Of a stretch of DNA of 46,559 bases, positions 8,570-17,600 are shown piece by piece. A model generated the notes under the pieces. The model ran no database searches, had not been told where the DNA came from, and saw only the letters and a list, made by a program, of their open reading frames with translations. The first letter of the stretch is position 1. Each line of letters begins with the position of its first letter. A program made the translations under genes and the position numbers. Origin of the DNA: Anaerolineales bacterium (GTDB lineage Bacteria; Chloroflexota; Anaerolineae; Anaerolineales; UBA6663); NCBI GenBank assembly GCA_016789175.1, contig JAEURK010000096.1, forward strand, positions 1 to 46,559, read 5' to 3'.

Positions 8570-10585
8570 TTACTCGGCGGCCGGCCGCGCACGCCGCCGG
8601 GCACTGCGGCGCTCAATCGGATCCGCTGAAGGCGCCGGCAGGATCCCTTCGAGATGCGGGAACGCATCACCGGCATGCGGGATGGCGATCGCGCCCACGA
8701 ACTCGGTCTGGAAATTCGGGTTCACGGCCGTCTGAACGTGCGTGTTCTCACGCGCGATCTGCCCGGCCTCGAGCCGCGCCAACCGGTTCAGCAACGCGAT
8801 CCGGGCGCCGTCACCGGCGGCGTTGCCGACCGCCACGACCCGGTCCAGCGCACAATCCGGGATCAGACCCAACACCATGGCATGGCGCGGGTCGATGTAA
8901 CTCCCAAAGGCTCCCGCCAACACGATGCGATCGACGGCGGCCACGCCGCGCGCCTGCATCAAAAGCTTGACGCCCGCGTATAGGGCAGCTTTGCCAAGCT
9001 GGATCGCGCGCACATCGGCCTGCGTGACAGTGATCGGCTGGCCGGTGGCCGACTGCTCGGCGTCGGCCAACACGTACACGGCGGTGCGGCCGACATACGC
9101 CACACGCGATGAACGCGCCGCAGCCGCCTCACGGAACAACCCATCGGCAGTGATCACACCGGCCAGGAACAACTCGGCCACCGCCTCGATGATGCCGCTG
9201 CCGCAGATGCCCGTGGCGCGGGCCGACACATCGCCAGGCGCCAGCCAATCCGGGTGGCCGATCACCTTCCAACGCGGTTCGAGCGTGAGCGGATCGATCC
9301 GCACCCGTTCGATCGCGCCCGTTGCGGCGCGCTGGCCGTGCGTGATCTGCGCGCCTTCGAAGGCCGGCCCGGTCGGGCTCGAACAGCACAGCACCCCGCC
9401 CCGGTCGCCCAGCACGATCTCGGCATTGGTACCGACGTCGACGATCAACATCAATTCGGCGCTGTGGTGCGGGGCCTCGGCCAGCTGCACAGCAACATTG
9501 TCGGCGCCGACATGCCCGGCAATACACGGCAGGACGTGGACCCGCGCAGCCGGGTTGAGGCGCAGACCCACTTCGCGCGCCTTGAGATCGATCGAGTCGC
9601 TGACCGCCAGCGCAAATGGCGTCCCGCCCAGTTCGACCGGGCTGAGCCCCAACAGCAGATGGTGCATGACGGTGTTGCCGACCAGCACAACGTCGACGAT
9701 ATCGTCTAGCGTGATCCCGGTCGCCTGCGCCGCCTGCTCGGCCAGCGTCTGCAACGTGGCGATCACGGCGGCATGCATCTTCTCGGTGCCATCCGGGTGC
9801 ATCATGACGTAGCTCACCCGGCTCATCAGGTCCTCGCCGTGCCGCACCTGCGGATTCATCGCCGACTCGGTCGCGCGCACGGCGCCGGTGCGCAAATCGC
9901 AGAGATGGACGACAACCGTGGTCGAGCCGACATCAACCGCCAGGCCGAAGGCGCCTTCGGCGTAGCCCGGTTGCACGCGCAGCACCTCGCGCTCCTGCCA
10001 GACCGTCACGGTTACCGCCTGCTTGCCGGCCGCCAGAGCCGGTTGAAGCCCAAGCAGAGCCAGCGGATCGATGGTCAGCGCGTTCAGGCCCCATTGCGCC
10101 TGCAGAGCCGCCTGCAGCCGCTCCCAATCGCCCCCATGTGACTCGAGCGTGGCCGACTGCACCTCAACGTAGACCTGACGCACCGCCGGCAGCACGTCGA
10201 TTTCCCGATCGGTGGCCGCCTTGGCCACGATTTGTTTGCGGGCCTGGCTCTCCTCCGGCACAACGATCAGCAGGTCGCCCTGCACTTCGCAGGCACAGGC
10301 CAGGCGCCGACCCGCCGCCAGAGGATGCTTGTCGAGATACTTGGCCTCGCGCCCGTCGGGGGTGCTCAGGTGCTCGGGCGCCGACGTCAAAGCGAGCTTC
10401 GGATAATGCCCGGCTTCGACCAGGATCTGACACTTGCCACAGGTCTGTCGGCCGGCGCAGATCGATTCGAGCTCAACTCCCAGCTGCCGCGCCGCCTCCA
10501 GAAGGTTGGTGCCACGCGCGACCTGGCCCTGTCGGCCGGACGGCATCAGCGCGATTGTGCAGGCATCCTCAGAGAAATCGGACAT
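8570..10585 (-). CDS. Corrinoid-activating ASKHA ATPase with N-terminal 2Fe-2S domain (RACo-like)
   Basis: Reductive reactivator of corrinoid proteins: the Co(II) form that arises by accidental oxidation is re-reduced with ATP hydrolysis. An N-terminal ferredoxin-like domain has the 2Fe-2S pattern ICAGRQTCGKC (Cys43, 49, 52) and a later Cys near 97 (LACAC). It is followed by a DUF4445/ASKHA region with FGLAVDVGSTTVVVHL, VLVGNTVMHHLLLG, LMLIVDVGTNAEIVLG, GICGSGIIEAVAEL and IVLAGAFGSYIDPRHA. The 671-residue length fits RACo/RamQ-like proteins. It is first in the cluster, with a TATAAT -10 and AGAGAGGTGA ribosome site upstream; GTG at 10588 is an equally possible start. The C-terminus ends in a basic tail (DPIERRSARRRARPAAE) behind a Pro/Ala linker. 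Confidence 0.94.
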   Translation of the reverse strand: MSDFSEDACTIALMPSGRQGQVARGTNLLEAARQLGVELESICAGRQTCGKCQILVEAGHYPKLALTSAPEHLSTPDGREAKYLDKHPLAAGRRLACACEVQGDLLIVVPEESQARKQIVAKAATDREIDVLPAVRQVYVEVQSATLESHGGDWERLQAALQAQWGLNALTIDPLALLGLQPALAAGKQAVTVTVWQEREVLRVQPGYAEGAFGLAVDVGSTTVVVHLCDLRTGAVRATESAMNPQVRHGEDLMSRVSYVMMHPDGTEKMHAAVIATLQTLAEQAAQATGITLDDIVDVVLVGNTVMHHLLLGLSPVELGGTPFALAVSDSIDLKAREVGLRLNPAARVHVLPCIAGHVGADNVAVQLAEAPHHSAELMLIVDVGTNAEIVLGDRGGVLCCSSPTGPAFEGAQITHGQRAATGAIERVRIDPLTLEPRWKVIGHPDWLAPGDVSARATGICGSGIIEAVAELFLAGVITADGLFREAAAARSSRVAYVGRTAVYVLADAEQSATGQPITVTQADVRAIQLGKAALYAGVKLLMQARGVAAVDRIVLAGAFGSYIDPRHAMVLGLIPDCALDRVVAVGNAAGDGARIALLNRLARLEAGQIARENTHVQTAVNPNFQTEFVGAIAIPHAGDAFPHLEGILPAPSADPIERRSARRRARPAAE

Positions 10586-10610
10586 CACGGATCTATCACC
10601 TCTCTAAGTC

Positions 10611-10616
10611 ATTATA
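10611..10616 (-). promoter_or_regulatory. -10 element (TATAAT) for the corrinoid gene cluster
   Basis: A perfect minus-strand TATAAT about 26 bases upstream of the reactivase start. No good -35 lies 16-18 bases upstream (nearest TGCATT), so an activator may be needed. Confidence 0.5.
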
Positions 10617-11037
10617 TCTAAGCCAAATCCGAAATGCATGTCCCTGTCGAACTCGTGCACACGTTCACAAATTGGGCGCGCAACACAAAGCCGCCGTGCC
10701 CAGCCCGAAGTCGAGGTTTCGAAACTAACGCGGGTTTTATCCGTCATTGTGATCGCGTTTACTGCGTACGACGTCCGTACCCACTACGCTCAGACCGCTC
10801 ACGACAGGTACGTCCAGGGTTTCAGGCTCATGGGATGAGTCGCCGACCGCGACACCGCCATTCCGCGCGGGTTCGCGGAAGCATCCATGAAGCGGCACCC
10901 GTCGAGGTATCAGGCACGCCTAATGCACCGTGGATCATCTGGCCCGACATCGGTGCGACCCGCCCCGGTCGCGCCATGGTTTGGGTCCGAAAGGACGACT
11001 GCCTTTGTTCGTAGCGCACCATCCCGGCTGTCAACTC

Positions 11038-11067
11038 TTGAACGCGGCGCCCTTGGAACCCAATAAC
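11038..11067 (+). promoter_or_regulatory. Possible sigma-70 promoter of the tail-collar island
   Basis: TTGAAC (11038-11043), 18-base spacer, AATAAC (11062-11067), then a GGAG ribosome site and ATG at 11081. The -10 is weak. Confidence 0.3.
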
Positions 11068-11080
11068 GTGGAGTAAGCGG

Positions 11081-12292
11081 ATGTCGATGACGACTGTTCG
11101 AAAGCACATGACTCGCCGGAGATTCCTGATCGGCGCGGGCGCTGTGGCCGGCGCTTCGCTCCTTCCGGCGGCCTGGTCGGCGCTTCGCAGCGCGCCCTTC
11201 TTCACTCGGCCACTTTCGCTGAAGGCCGGCTTGCTCATCCCACAGGCCGGTAGTTACCCGGCTCTGGCCGAGCGGATCAACGCCGGGCTGCAGGCTGCCC
11301 ACCACCCGGCTCTGGAGGCTCTGTCGCTCGTGCCGGCCGCCATCGACGTCGGGTACGGCGCCGCGGCGCAGCAATCCCAGAAACTCTTGACCGAGGGCGA
11401 GGTCGACCTCGTGATCGCCTTCGTGAACTCACAGGTCGCAGATCGCTTGCGCCCGATTTTCGAGTCTCAGCGGCGTCCGCTGATCGTGCTCGACAGCGGC
11501 GCCAACGTGGTCCGCCCCGCTCAGCGCAGCCCCTACGTCTTTTACAACTCGCTCGGCCACTGGCAGGCGGGCTACGCCGCCGCCCATCACCTGGTCGAGC
11601 AACACGGCCCGCGGGTGTTCATCGCCACAGGTCTGTTCGACAGCGGATACGACAGCCTGAATGCCGTCCAGCAGGGCGTACGCGCGGCCGGAGGCGAGGT
11701 CGTCGACACGTTTGTGACTCACATCGATCCGCGGCGACCGGGCGTCGCTGACGCGATCGAGGCCATCCGTTCAGCGCGGCCCGACTCGGTCTACGCCTTG
11801 TACGCGGGCGCGCCGGCTGCCGACTTCGTGCAGGCTTACCTCGACGCCGGTCTCGGAAGCACCCTGCCCCTGGCAGGCAGCGGATTCCTGATCGAAGGCT
11901 CGGCGCAGGATGCGCTGGGTGAGCGTGCGGCCGGCATCGCGACGACCCTGGGTTGGGCCGCGGATCCGACGCACCCGGTCGAAGTCGCGCGCGACGACTC
12001 GTTCGCGACGCTCGGGTATGACACCGTGCAGTTCATCGGCGCGGCCGTGCAGGCCGCCGGCGAGCCGCACCACTGGGGCGAACAGGATCTGGCGCTCACG
12101 GTGACGGGTGCCCGGAATGGTCTCACCTTCGACCCAACCGACCAGTCCTTGACCGGGCCGATCTTCGCGCGTGAAGCGCGGCCGGTGCATGGCACGCTCG
12201 CCAACCTGGCCGTCGAAACGCTCCCGCTCACGCCGGCCCCAACCGTGCCCGAGACCGCGGCCGGTTGGCTCAATCCCTATCTCTGCGGTTGA
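11081..12292 (+). CDS. Tat-exported type-1 periplasmic-binding-fold protein
   Basis: A 403-residue protein with an N-terminal twin-arginine signal (MTRRRFLIGAGAVAGASLLPAAW). The rest follows a two-lobed periplasmic binding fold of the Leu/Ile/Val-receptor type: LKAGLLIPQAGSYPALAERINAGLQAA, then GEVDLVIAFVNSQVADRLRPIFESQRRPLIVLDSGANV, RVFIATGLFDSGYDSLNAVQQGVRAAGGEVV and DSVYALYAGAPAADFVQAY. No permease or ATPase genes follow. Instead the next genes are tail-collar proteins only 12 bases away, so this may be a sensor or receptor rather than a transporter part. The ligand is unknown. Starts at ATG 11081; an internal ATG at codon 10 sits just before the twin arginines and is also possible. Confidence 0.8.
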   Translation: MSMTTVRKHMTRRRFLIGAGAVAGASLLPAAWSALRSAPFFTRPLSLKAGLLIPQAGSYPALAERINAGLQAAHHPALEALSLVPAAIDVGYGAAAQQSQKLLTEGEVDLVIAFVNSQVADRLRPIFESQRRPLIVLDSGANVVRPAQRSPYVFYNSLGHWQAGYAAAHHLVEQHGPRVFIATGLFDSGYDSLNAVQQGVRAAGGEVVDTFVTHIDPRRPGVADAIEAIRSARPDSVYALYAGAPAADFVQAYLDAGLGSTLPLAGSGFLIEGSAQDALGERAAGIATTLGWAADPTHPVEVARDDSFATLGYDTVQFIGAAVQAAGEPHHWGEQDLALTVTGARNGLTFDPTDQSLTGPIFAREARPVHGTLANLAVETLPLTPAPTVPETAAGWLNPYLCG

Positions 12293-12304
12293 TGCGAGGC
12301 AAGC

Positions 12305-12805
12305 ATGGCTGAACCCTTTCTGAGCGAGATCCGGATGATGTCGTTTGTCTTTCCACCCAAGGGCTGGGCCCTGTGCGACGGGCAGCTCCTGCCCATCAAC
12401 CAGAACCAGGCCCTCTTCTCGTTGTTGGGCACGACCTTTGGCGGCGATGGGCGGGTGAATTTCGCCCTGCCCGACCTGCGCGGCCGGGTGCCGATCCATG
12501 TCGGGAGCGCGCACACCCTGGGGGAGCGGGGCGGCGAACAGGCGCATACGCTCTCGATCAGCGAGCTGCCCACGCACACCCACGTCGTTTACGCCAGCGC
12601 TTCGGGCGGCAACCAGACCCTGCCCACGAACAACGTGCTGGCGCGCAGCGAGTCGCCCCGCTTTGCGCCGGCCGACTCGCTCGTAGCCGCCGGCGCGTCG
12701 GCCATCACCAACGTCGGCGGAAGCCAGGCCCACCTCAATATGCAGCCGTTCCTGGTCGTGAGCTTCTGCATCGCGCTGCAGGGCATCTTCCCCTCGGCGA
12801 CCTAA
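12305..12805 (+). CDS. Tail-collar domain protein 1 (MdpB/microcystin-dependent-protein type)
   Basis: A 166-residue protein. It opens MAEPFLSEIRMMSFVFPPKGWALCDGQ and then reads LLPINQNQALFSLLGTTFGGDG and FALPDLRGRVPIHVG, the conserved phage tail-collar domain also found in the bacterial MdpB family. The middle contains HTLSISELPTHTHVVYAS and the C-terminus ends FCIALQGIFPS. No signal peptide is seen. First of three tandem paralogues; such triplets are a recurring bacterial arrangement that does not need a nearby prophage, and no other phage gene is present here. The function is unknown; by analogy with tail fibres it may form trimeric, surface-displayed or secreted fibres. Confidence 0.9.
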   Translation: MAEPFLSEIRMMSFVFPPKGWALCDGQLLPINQNQALFSLLGTTFGGDGRVNFALPDLRGRVPIHVGSAHTLGERGGEQAHTLSISELPTHTHVVYASASGGNQTLPTNNVLARSESPRFAPADSLVAAGASAITNVGGSQAHLNMQPFLVVSFCIALQGIFPSAT

Positions 12806-12815
12806 GGAGGACCGC

Positions 12816-13319
12816 ATGGCACAACCCTACGTCGGCGAGCTGCGCATGTTCGCCGGGAACTTCGCCCCGGCCGGCTGGATGTTTTGCGAGGGTCAACTGC
12901 TGCCGATCTCGGAGTACGAGACGCTGTTTCAATTGATCGGCACGACCTACGGCGGCGACGGCGAGTCGACCTTCAGTCTGCCGGATCTGCGCGGCCGCAT
13001 CCCGATCCACCAGGGCAACGGCTTCATCCTGGCCGAGACCGGCGGCGCCGAGGAGATCACGCTGACGGTCAACCAGATCGCGGCGCACGCACACGCCCTG
13101 CTGGCCAGCAGCCGGGTCGCGGTCGAGCCCAACCCGGGCGGGGGCGTGCTGGCGGATTCGTCCTGGAATGACGCCTATTCGCCGGATTCCGCGACGGTCA
13201 ACCTGGCCGCGACCTCGATCGGCTCCGTCGGCGGCAGCCAACCGCACACGAACTTCCAGCCCTATCTGTGCGTCGATTTCATCATCTCGTTGTTCGGGAT
13301 CTTCCCGTCGCCGACCTGA
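12816..13319 (+). CDS. Tail-collar domain protein 2 (MdpB type)
   Basis: A 167-residue paralogue: MAQPYVGELRMFAGNFAPAGWMFCEGQ, LLPISEYETLFQLIGTTYGGDG and FSLPDLRGRIPIHQG. It shares the HAHALLASS central block and a C-terminus ending LFGIFPSPT. A strong ribosome site (AAGGAGG) overlaps the end of the preceding gene, 10 bases upstream. Its central loop differs most from the other two copies, as expected of the exposed, binding part of a collar domain. Confidence 0.9.
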   Translation: MAQPYVGELRMFAGNFAPAGWMFCEGQLLPISEYETLFQLIGTTYGGDGESTFSLPDLRGRIPIHQGNGFILAETGGAEEITLTVNQIAAHAHALLASSRVAVEPNPGGGVLADSSWNDAYSPDSATVNLAATSIGSVGGSQPHTNFQPYLCVDFIISLFGIFPSPT

Positions 13320-13352
13320 GCCCAACCATGACCACATCTTTGGAGCGTCAAC

Positions 13353-13877
13353 ATGGCTGATCCCTTTGTCGCCGAGATCCGCATCTTTCCCTTCAACTTC
13401 CCGCCGAAGGGCTGGGCCTGGTGCGACGGCCAACTGTTGCCGTTGAGCCAGAACACGGCCCTGTTCTCGTTGCTCGGCACGACCTATGGCGGCAACGGCG
13501 CGAGCAACTTCGCACTGCCCGATCTGCAGGGCCGGGCGCCGATGCATCCGGGCCAGGGCCCCGGCCTGAGCCTGCACGACCTCGGCGAGACCGGCGGGTC
13601 GGAGACCGTGTCGCTGCTCGAGAGCGAGATCCCGTCGCACGCGCATACCATGCGAGCCGACTCCGACCCGGCCACCCGCTCTGCGCCCGGCGGGCACATC
13701 CTGGCGCGATCGATCGGGACCTCGGGCTACCAGAGCACGACCAACGCGAACCTGACCATGCTCTCGGACAATGCCCTGACCCCGGCCGGCGGGGATGCAC
13801 CGCATAACAACCTGCAGCCGTATCTGACGTTCTACTTCTGCATCGCCCTGCAGGGCGTCTTCCCACCGCGCACATGA
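13353..13877 (+). CDS. Tail-collar domain protein 3 (MdpB type)
   Basis: A 174-residue paralogue: MADPFVAEIRIFPFNFPPKGWAWCDGQ, LLPLSQNTALFSLLGTTYGGNG and FALPDLQGRAPMHPG, with a longer middle (SEIPSHAHTMRADS) and C-terminus FCIALQGVFPPRT. It is closer to copy 1 than to copy 2. The stop overlaps the ATG of the acetyltransferase gene (ATGA), so the acetyltransferase is translationally coupled to the third collar protein. Confidence 0.9.
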   Translation: MADPFVAEIRIFPFNFPPKGWAWCDGQLLPLSQNTALFSLLGTTYGGNGASNFALPDLQGRAPMHPGQGPGLSLHDLGETGGSETVSLLESEIPSHAHTMRADSDPATRSAPGGHILARSIGTSGYQSTTNANLTMLSDNALTPAGGDAPHNNLQPYLTFYFCIALQGVFPPRT

Positions 13878-14374
13878 ACCCACCCGACACGCTCACCCTT
13901 CGCCCGGTCAATGCCGACGACCACGCCTTCCTGTATCGCGTGTATGCCAGCACGCGCGTCGACGAGCTGGCGCCGCTCGGCTGGTCGCAGGCGCAGTTCG
14001 ATGCCTTTGTGACTCAACAGTTCGCGGCCCAAAGCGCCCACTACTGGGAGCACTACAACACCGGCCGCTTCTGCGTGATCGAGAACGCCGGCGAGCCGGT
14101 CGGGCGCCTGTATGTCGACCGCTGGGCCGATCAGATCCGCATCGTCGATATCGCCCTGCTGCCCGAGTACCGCAACCGCGGTTGGGGCACGGCGCTGCTG
14201 GCCAAGGTGCTGGCCGAGGGCGAGCGGGATGGGCTGCCGGTGACCATCCACGTCGAAAGCTTCAACCCGGCCCAACGCCTGTATCAGCGCCTCGGTTTTC
14301 GGCGCATCAGCGGCGATGACGTCTACTGGCTGCTCGAGCGAGCGCCTGTCGGGAGCCTGCAACATGCTTGCTGA
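13874..14374 (+). CDS. GNAT-family acetyltransferase
   Basis: A 166-residue GNAT: LTLRPVNADDHAFLYRVYASTR at the start, RFCVIENAGEPVGRLYVDRW (strands 2-3), IVDIALLPEYRNRGWGTALLAKVLAEGE (acetyl-CoA-binding motif A, RNRGWGTAL), and SFNPAQRLYQRLGFRRIS (motif B). Substrate unknown. Its coupling to the third collar gene and an 11-base overlap with the next gene suggest that it modifies a component of this module, for example the N-terminus or lysines of a collar protein. Confidence 0.88.
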   Translation: MNPPDTLTLRPVNADDHAFLYRVYASTRVDELAPLGWSQAQFDAFVTQQFAAQSAHYWEHYNTGRFCVIENAGEPVGRLYVDRWADQIRIVDIALLPEYRNRGWGTALLAKVLAEGERDGLPVTIHVESFNPAQRLYQRLGFRRISGDDVYWLLERAPVGSLQHAC

Positions 14375-14660
14375 ACTGACCCATACCGACTTCGAGTCGC
14401 AGTTGGGCTCGACCTTCAACCTCCAGTTGAACGCCACCGAGCAACTGCCACTCGCGCTGACCCAGGTCCAGGCCGCGGGGCAGGTCACGCCGGTCACCCA
14501 GCGGCGGAGCTTCTCGCTGATCTTTCGCAGCAGCCTGCCCGGCCATCTGCCGCAAGGCACGTATCGGCTGACGCAGGCCGCCTTCGGCGATCTGGAACTG
14601 TTCCTCGTGCCGATCGGCCCTGCGGCCGGCGGGATGCAATACCAGGCGGTTTTTGGTTGA
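14364..14660 (+). CDS. DUF6916-like small protein
   Basis: A 98-residue protein beginning MLAELTHTDFESQLGSTFNLQ, then LPLALTQVQAAG, RRSFSLIFRSSLPGHLPQGTYRLTQA and FGDLELFLVPIG. This all-beta pattern, 'F...lG..f.l......l.L..v......R.pFSL.Frgp....pqgtyrl.h..lg...lfl.Pig', matches the DUF6916 family, regularly found beside tail-collar genes. The start at 14364 overlaps the acetyltransferase gene; the longer frame from 14316 would lie mostly inside it. It may be a capping or chaperone subunit of collar fibres; that is inference. Confidence 0.75.
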   Translation: MLAELTHTDFESQLGSTFNLQLNATEQLPLALTQVQAAGQVTPVTQRRSFSLIFRSSLPGHLPQGTYRLTQAAFGDLELFLVPIGPAAGGMQYQAVFG

Positions 14661-14684
14661 GCTGCTAGCGCACGCCCACTGCCC

Positions 14685-17600
14685 ATGAAAATACTTCTTC
14701 AGACGACGGTACGTTTGACAACGGCAGCGGCCCTGGCCTTCTCGTCGGTGAGCCCGGCCGCCGTTCGCGCACAGGCCGCGACGCCGAACCTGTCGGCAAC
14801 CCAGACGGCGCTGTTGATTGACGACGTCGACCACGACGGGCTAGTCGATCCCGGCGACACCTTGCGCTACACGGTCGTCGTCAGCAACACGGGATCGGGG
14901 TCGGCCGAGGGCGTGTCGTTCGCCGAGACGCTCGACGCCAACACCACGCCCACCGGCTTCCTGGAAGCGACACCGCTCGCACACGCCGATGTCTACACCG
15001 CGACGAACGCCGCGGACCTGGTCGTTACGTCGGGCGGTCTGTTGAGCAACGACTTCGGCCTGCCGAGCCTGGCGGCCACGCCCCGCACCCTGGCGGCGAC
15101 CGCCGAGGGCGGCGCGGTGACCATCGACGCCGCCGGCACGTTCACGTACACGGCCGCCGGCGGATTCACGGGCACCGACGCCTTCACGTATACGGTCAGC
15201 AGTGCGGCCGGAAGCGACTCGGGCCTGGCCACGGTCAACGTGTTCGCTCTGCCGGTCGCGCTGGACGAGGCCTACACCGCCCTGCTCGATACGCCGCTCA
15301 CCGTGGCGGCCGGCAGCGGCGTGCTCACCAACGACACCCTCGCCGCCGGGTCGGGGGCGGCGTTTGCCGCGAGCAGCGCCCAGGGCGGCAACGTGTCGCT
15401 CAACGGCGACGGCAGCTTCGTCTACACACCGCCGACGGGTTTCATCAGCCCGCCGGTCGACACCTTCACCTACACGCTCGAAAACCCGGTCGGATCCAGC
15501 ACCGCCACGGTCTCGATCACGGTCGACGTGCCCGGCCCGCCGGTGGCGGCCTCCGATAGCTACACCACGACCGCCAATACGCCCCTCACGGTCCCGCCGG
15601 CCGGCGTGTTCGCCAACGATACCCGCAACGGCGCCGTCATCGACGCCTTCGCCGCCGTGACGGCTCAAGGCGCCAGCGTGGCGCTGGCTGCCGATGGGGG
15701 CTTCGTCTACACGCCGACCGTGGATTTCGTCAGCCCGCCGACCGACACCTTCACCTACACGCTGCGCAACAGCCTTGGTGCCAGCACGGCGACCGTCTCG
15801 GTCACGGTCCTGCCCGTCGGGGCCCCGGTCGCGGTCGCCGACGCCTTCACGGCCACGGCCAACCTGACCCTGACTGTAACGGCCGGCGGCGGCCTGTTCG
15901 CCAACGACACCCGCCACCTGGCGGACCTGGCGGATTTCGCAGCCACGACCGCCCGCGGCGGCTCGGTCAGCGTCGACGTCGACGGCGGCTTCACCTACGT
16001 GCCGCCGGTCGATACAATCAGCCCGCCGACTGACAGCTTTACCTACACGCTCGCCAACCTGCTTGGCGCCAGCACCGCAACCGTCACCCTGACGATCAAC
16101 CCGCCGGCCGAGCCGGCCACCACCGACGACGCCTACACCGCCACGGCCGACACCGATCGGGTCGTCTCCGCCGGCACCGGTGTGCTCGCCAACGACACCC
16201 TCCATTTCGGATCGATCCTGGATTTCTCGGCCGTGACCACGCGCGGCGGCAGCGTGGTGCTCGCCCCCAGTGGCGCCTTCACCTACACGCCGCCGGCCGG
16301 CACCGTCAGCCCGCCGATCGACACCTTCACCTACACGGTCGGCAACGCCCTCGGCCAGGACACGGCCACGGTGCGGATCACGATCAACCCGCCCGGCACG
16401 CCGCTCACGGTCAGCGACAGCTACACGACCACGGTCAACACCGACCTGGTCGTGACAACCGGCTCGGGCGTGCTCGCCAACGACACGCTGCGGTTCGGCA
16501 CGCTCAGCGCCTACGCCGCCAGCACCGCGCGCGGCGGCAGCGTCGTGCTGGCCGCCAGCGGCGCCTTCACGTACACGCCGCCGGCCGATACCGTCAGCCT
16601 GCCGACCGATAGCTTCACCTACACGGTGAGCAATACGCTCGGCGACAGCACCGCAACCGTCACGCTCACCCTCGCGCCGCCCGGCGCGCCCACCGCCACG
16701 GCCGATGCCTACACGGCCACGGCCAACACGCAACTCATCGTCAACGCCGCGGCCGGCCTGTTCGACAACGACACTGTCCACTATGCCACGCTGAGCGATT
16801 ATGCCGCCGTCACCAGCCGCGGCGGGAGCGTGCTGGTCGCGCCGACCGGGGCCTTCACCTACACGCCGCCGGCCGATACCATCAGCCCGCCGACCGACAG
16901 CTTCACTTACACGCTCGACAACCTGTTGGGCACGAGCACGGCCACCGTCACGCTCACGATCGACCCACCCGCCCCGCCGACGGCGGTCGGCGAAAGCTAC
17001 ACGGCGACGGTCAACGTGCCGCTGCTGATTGCGGCCCCGGGCGTGCTCGCCAACGATACGCTTCACTTCGGAGCGATCACGGCCCACGATTCGGCGACGA
17101 CCCAGGGCGGCACGCTGATCCTGGCCGCGAACGGCGCGTTCACCTACACCTCGGCCTTCAACACGCTTGGGGTCGACACCGCCACCTACACCCTCGGCAA
17201 CGCGTTGGGCACCAGCACCGCGACCCTGACGGTCACCGTCCTGCCTCCGCCCCCGGTCGCGGTTGACGACACCTATACGACCACCGGCAACGTCGACCTG
17301 AGCGTAGCCGCTGACAACGGCGTGCTCGACAACGACACCCTGAACTGGGGCGCCCTGACCGGCTCGGCGACGACCAGCGCCCAGGGCGGGGCCGTGGCGG
17401 TCAACGCCAACGGCAGCTTCACGTACAACCCGCCGACCGGCTTCACGGGCACCGACACGTTCACGTACACGGTCAGCAATGCCCTGACGAGCGATACCGC
17501 GACGGTCTCCATCACCGTCAGCGAGCGGGTCTGGTTCGTGGACAACACGGCCGCGGCCGGCGGCACCGGCCGACATAGCGCGCCGTTCGACACGCTGGCC

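Larger units (their letters stand above)
10589..11080. other. Divergent intergenic region, promoters but no gene
   Basis: This 492-base gap separates the minus-strand corrinoid cluster from the plus-strand island. The left end holds the reactivase promoter and the right end a weak promoter for the substrate-binding protein. A small inverted repeat GTACG-ACGTC-CGTAC lies at 10766-10780. Short ORFs here have no family features and poor starts. I see nothing else. Confidence 0.55.

Noticed and set aside
10638-10838. Short plus-strand ORF with a hydrophobic stretch in the divergent intergenic region
   Set aside because: No ribosome site, no recognisable family, and it overlaps the promoter area of the corrinoid cluster.
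12305-14660. Prophage remnant, because of tail-collar proteins
   Set aside because: No integrase, capsid, terminase, lysis or baseplate gene is present, and the MdpB-type triplet with GNAT and DUF6916-like genes is a bacterial arrangement of its own.
14841-17576. 911-residue minus-strand ORF opposite the repeat region of the giant surface protein
   Set aside because: Its repeats are the mirror of the coding repeats, the composition is Arg/Gly/Asp/Val-rich nonsense, and there is no ribosome site.
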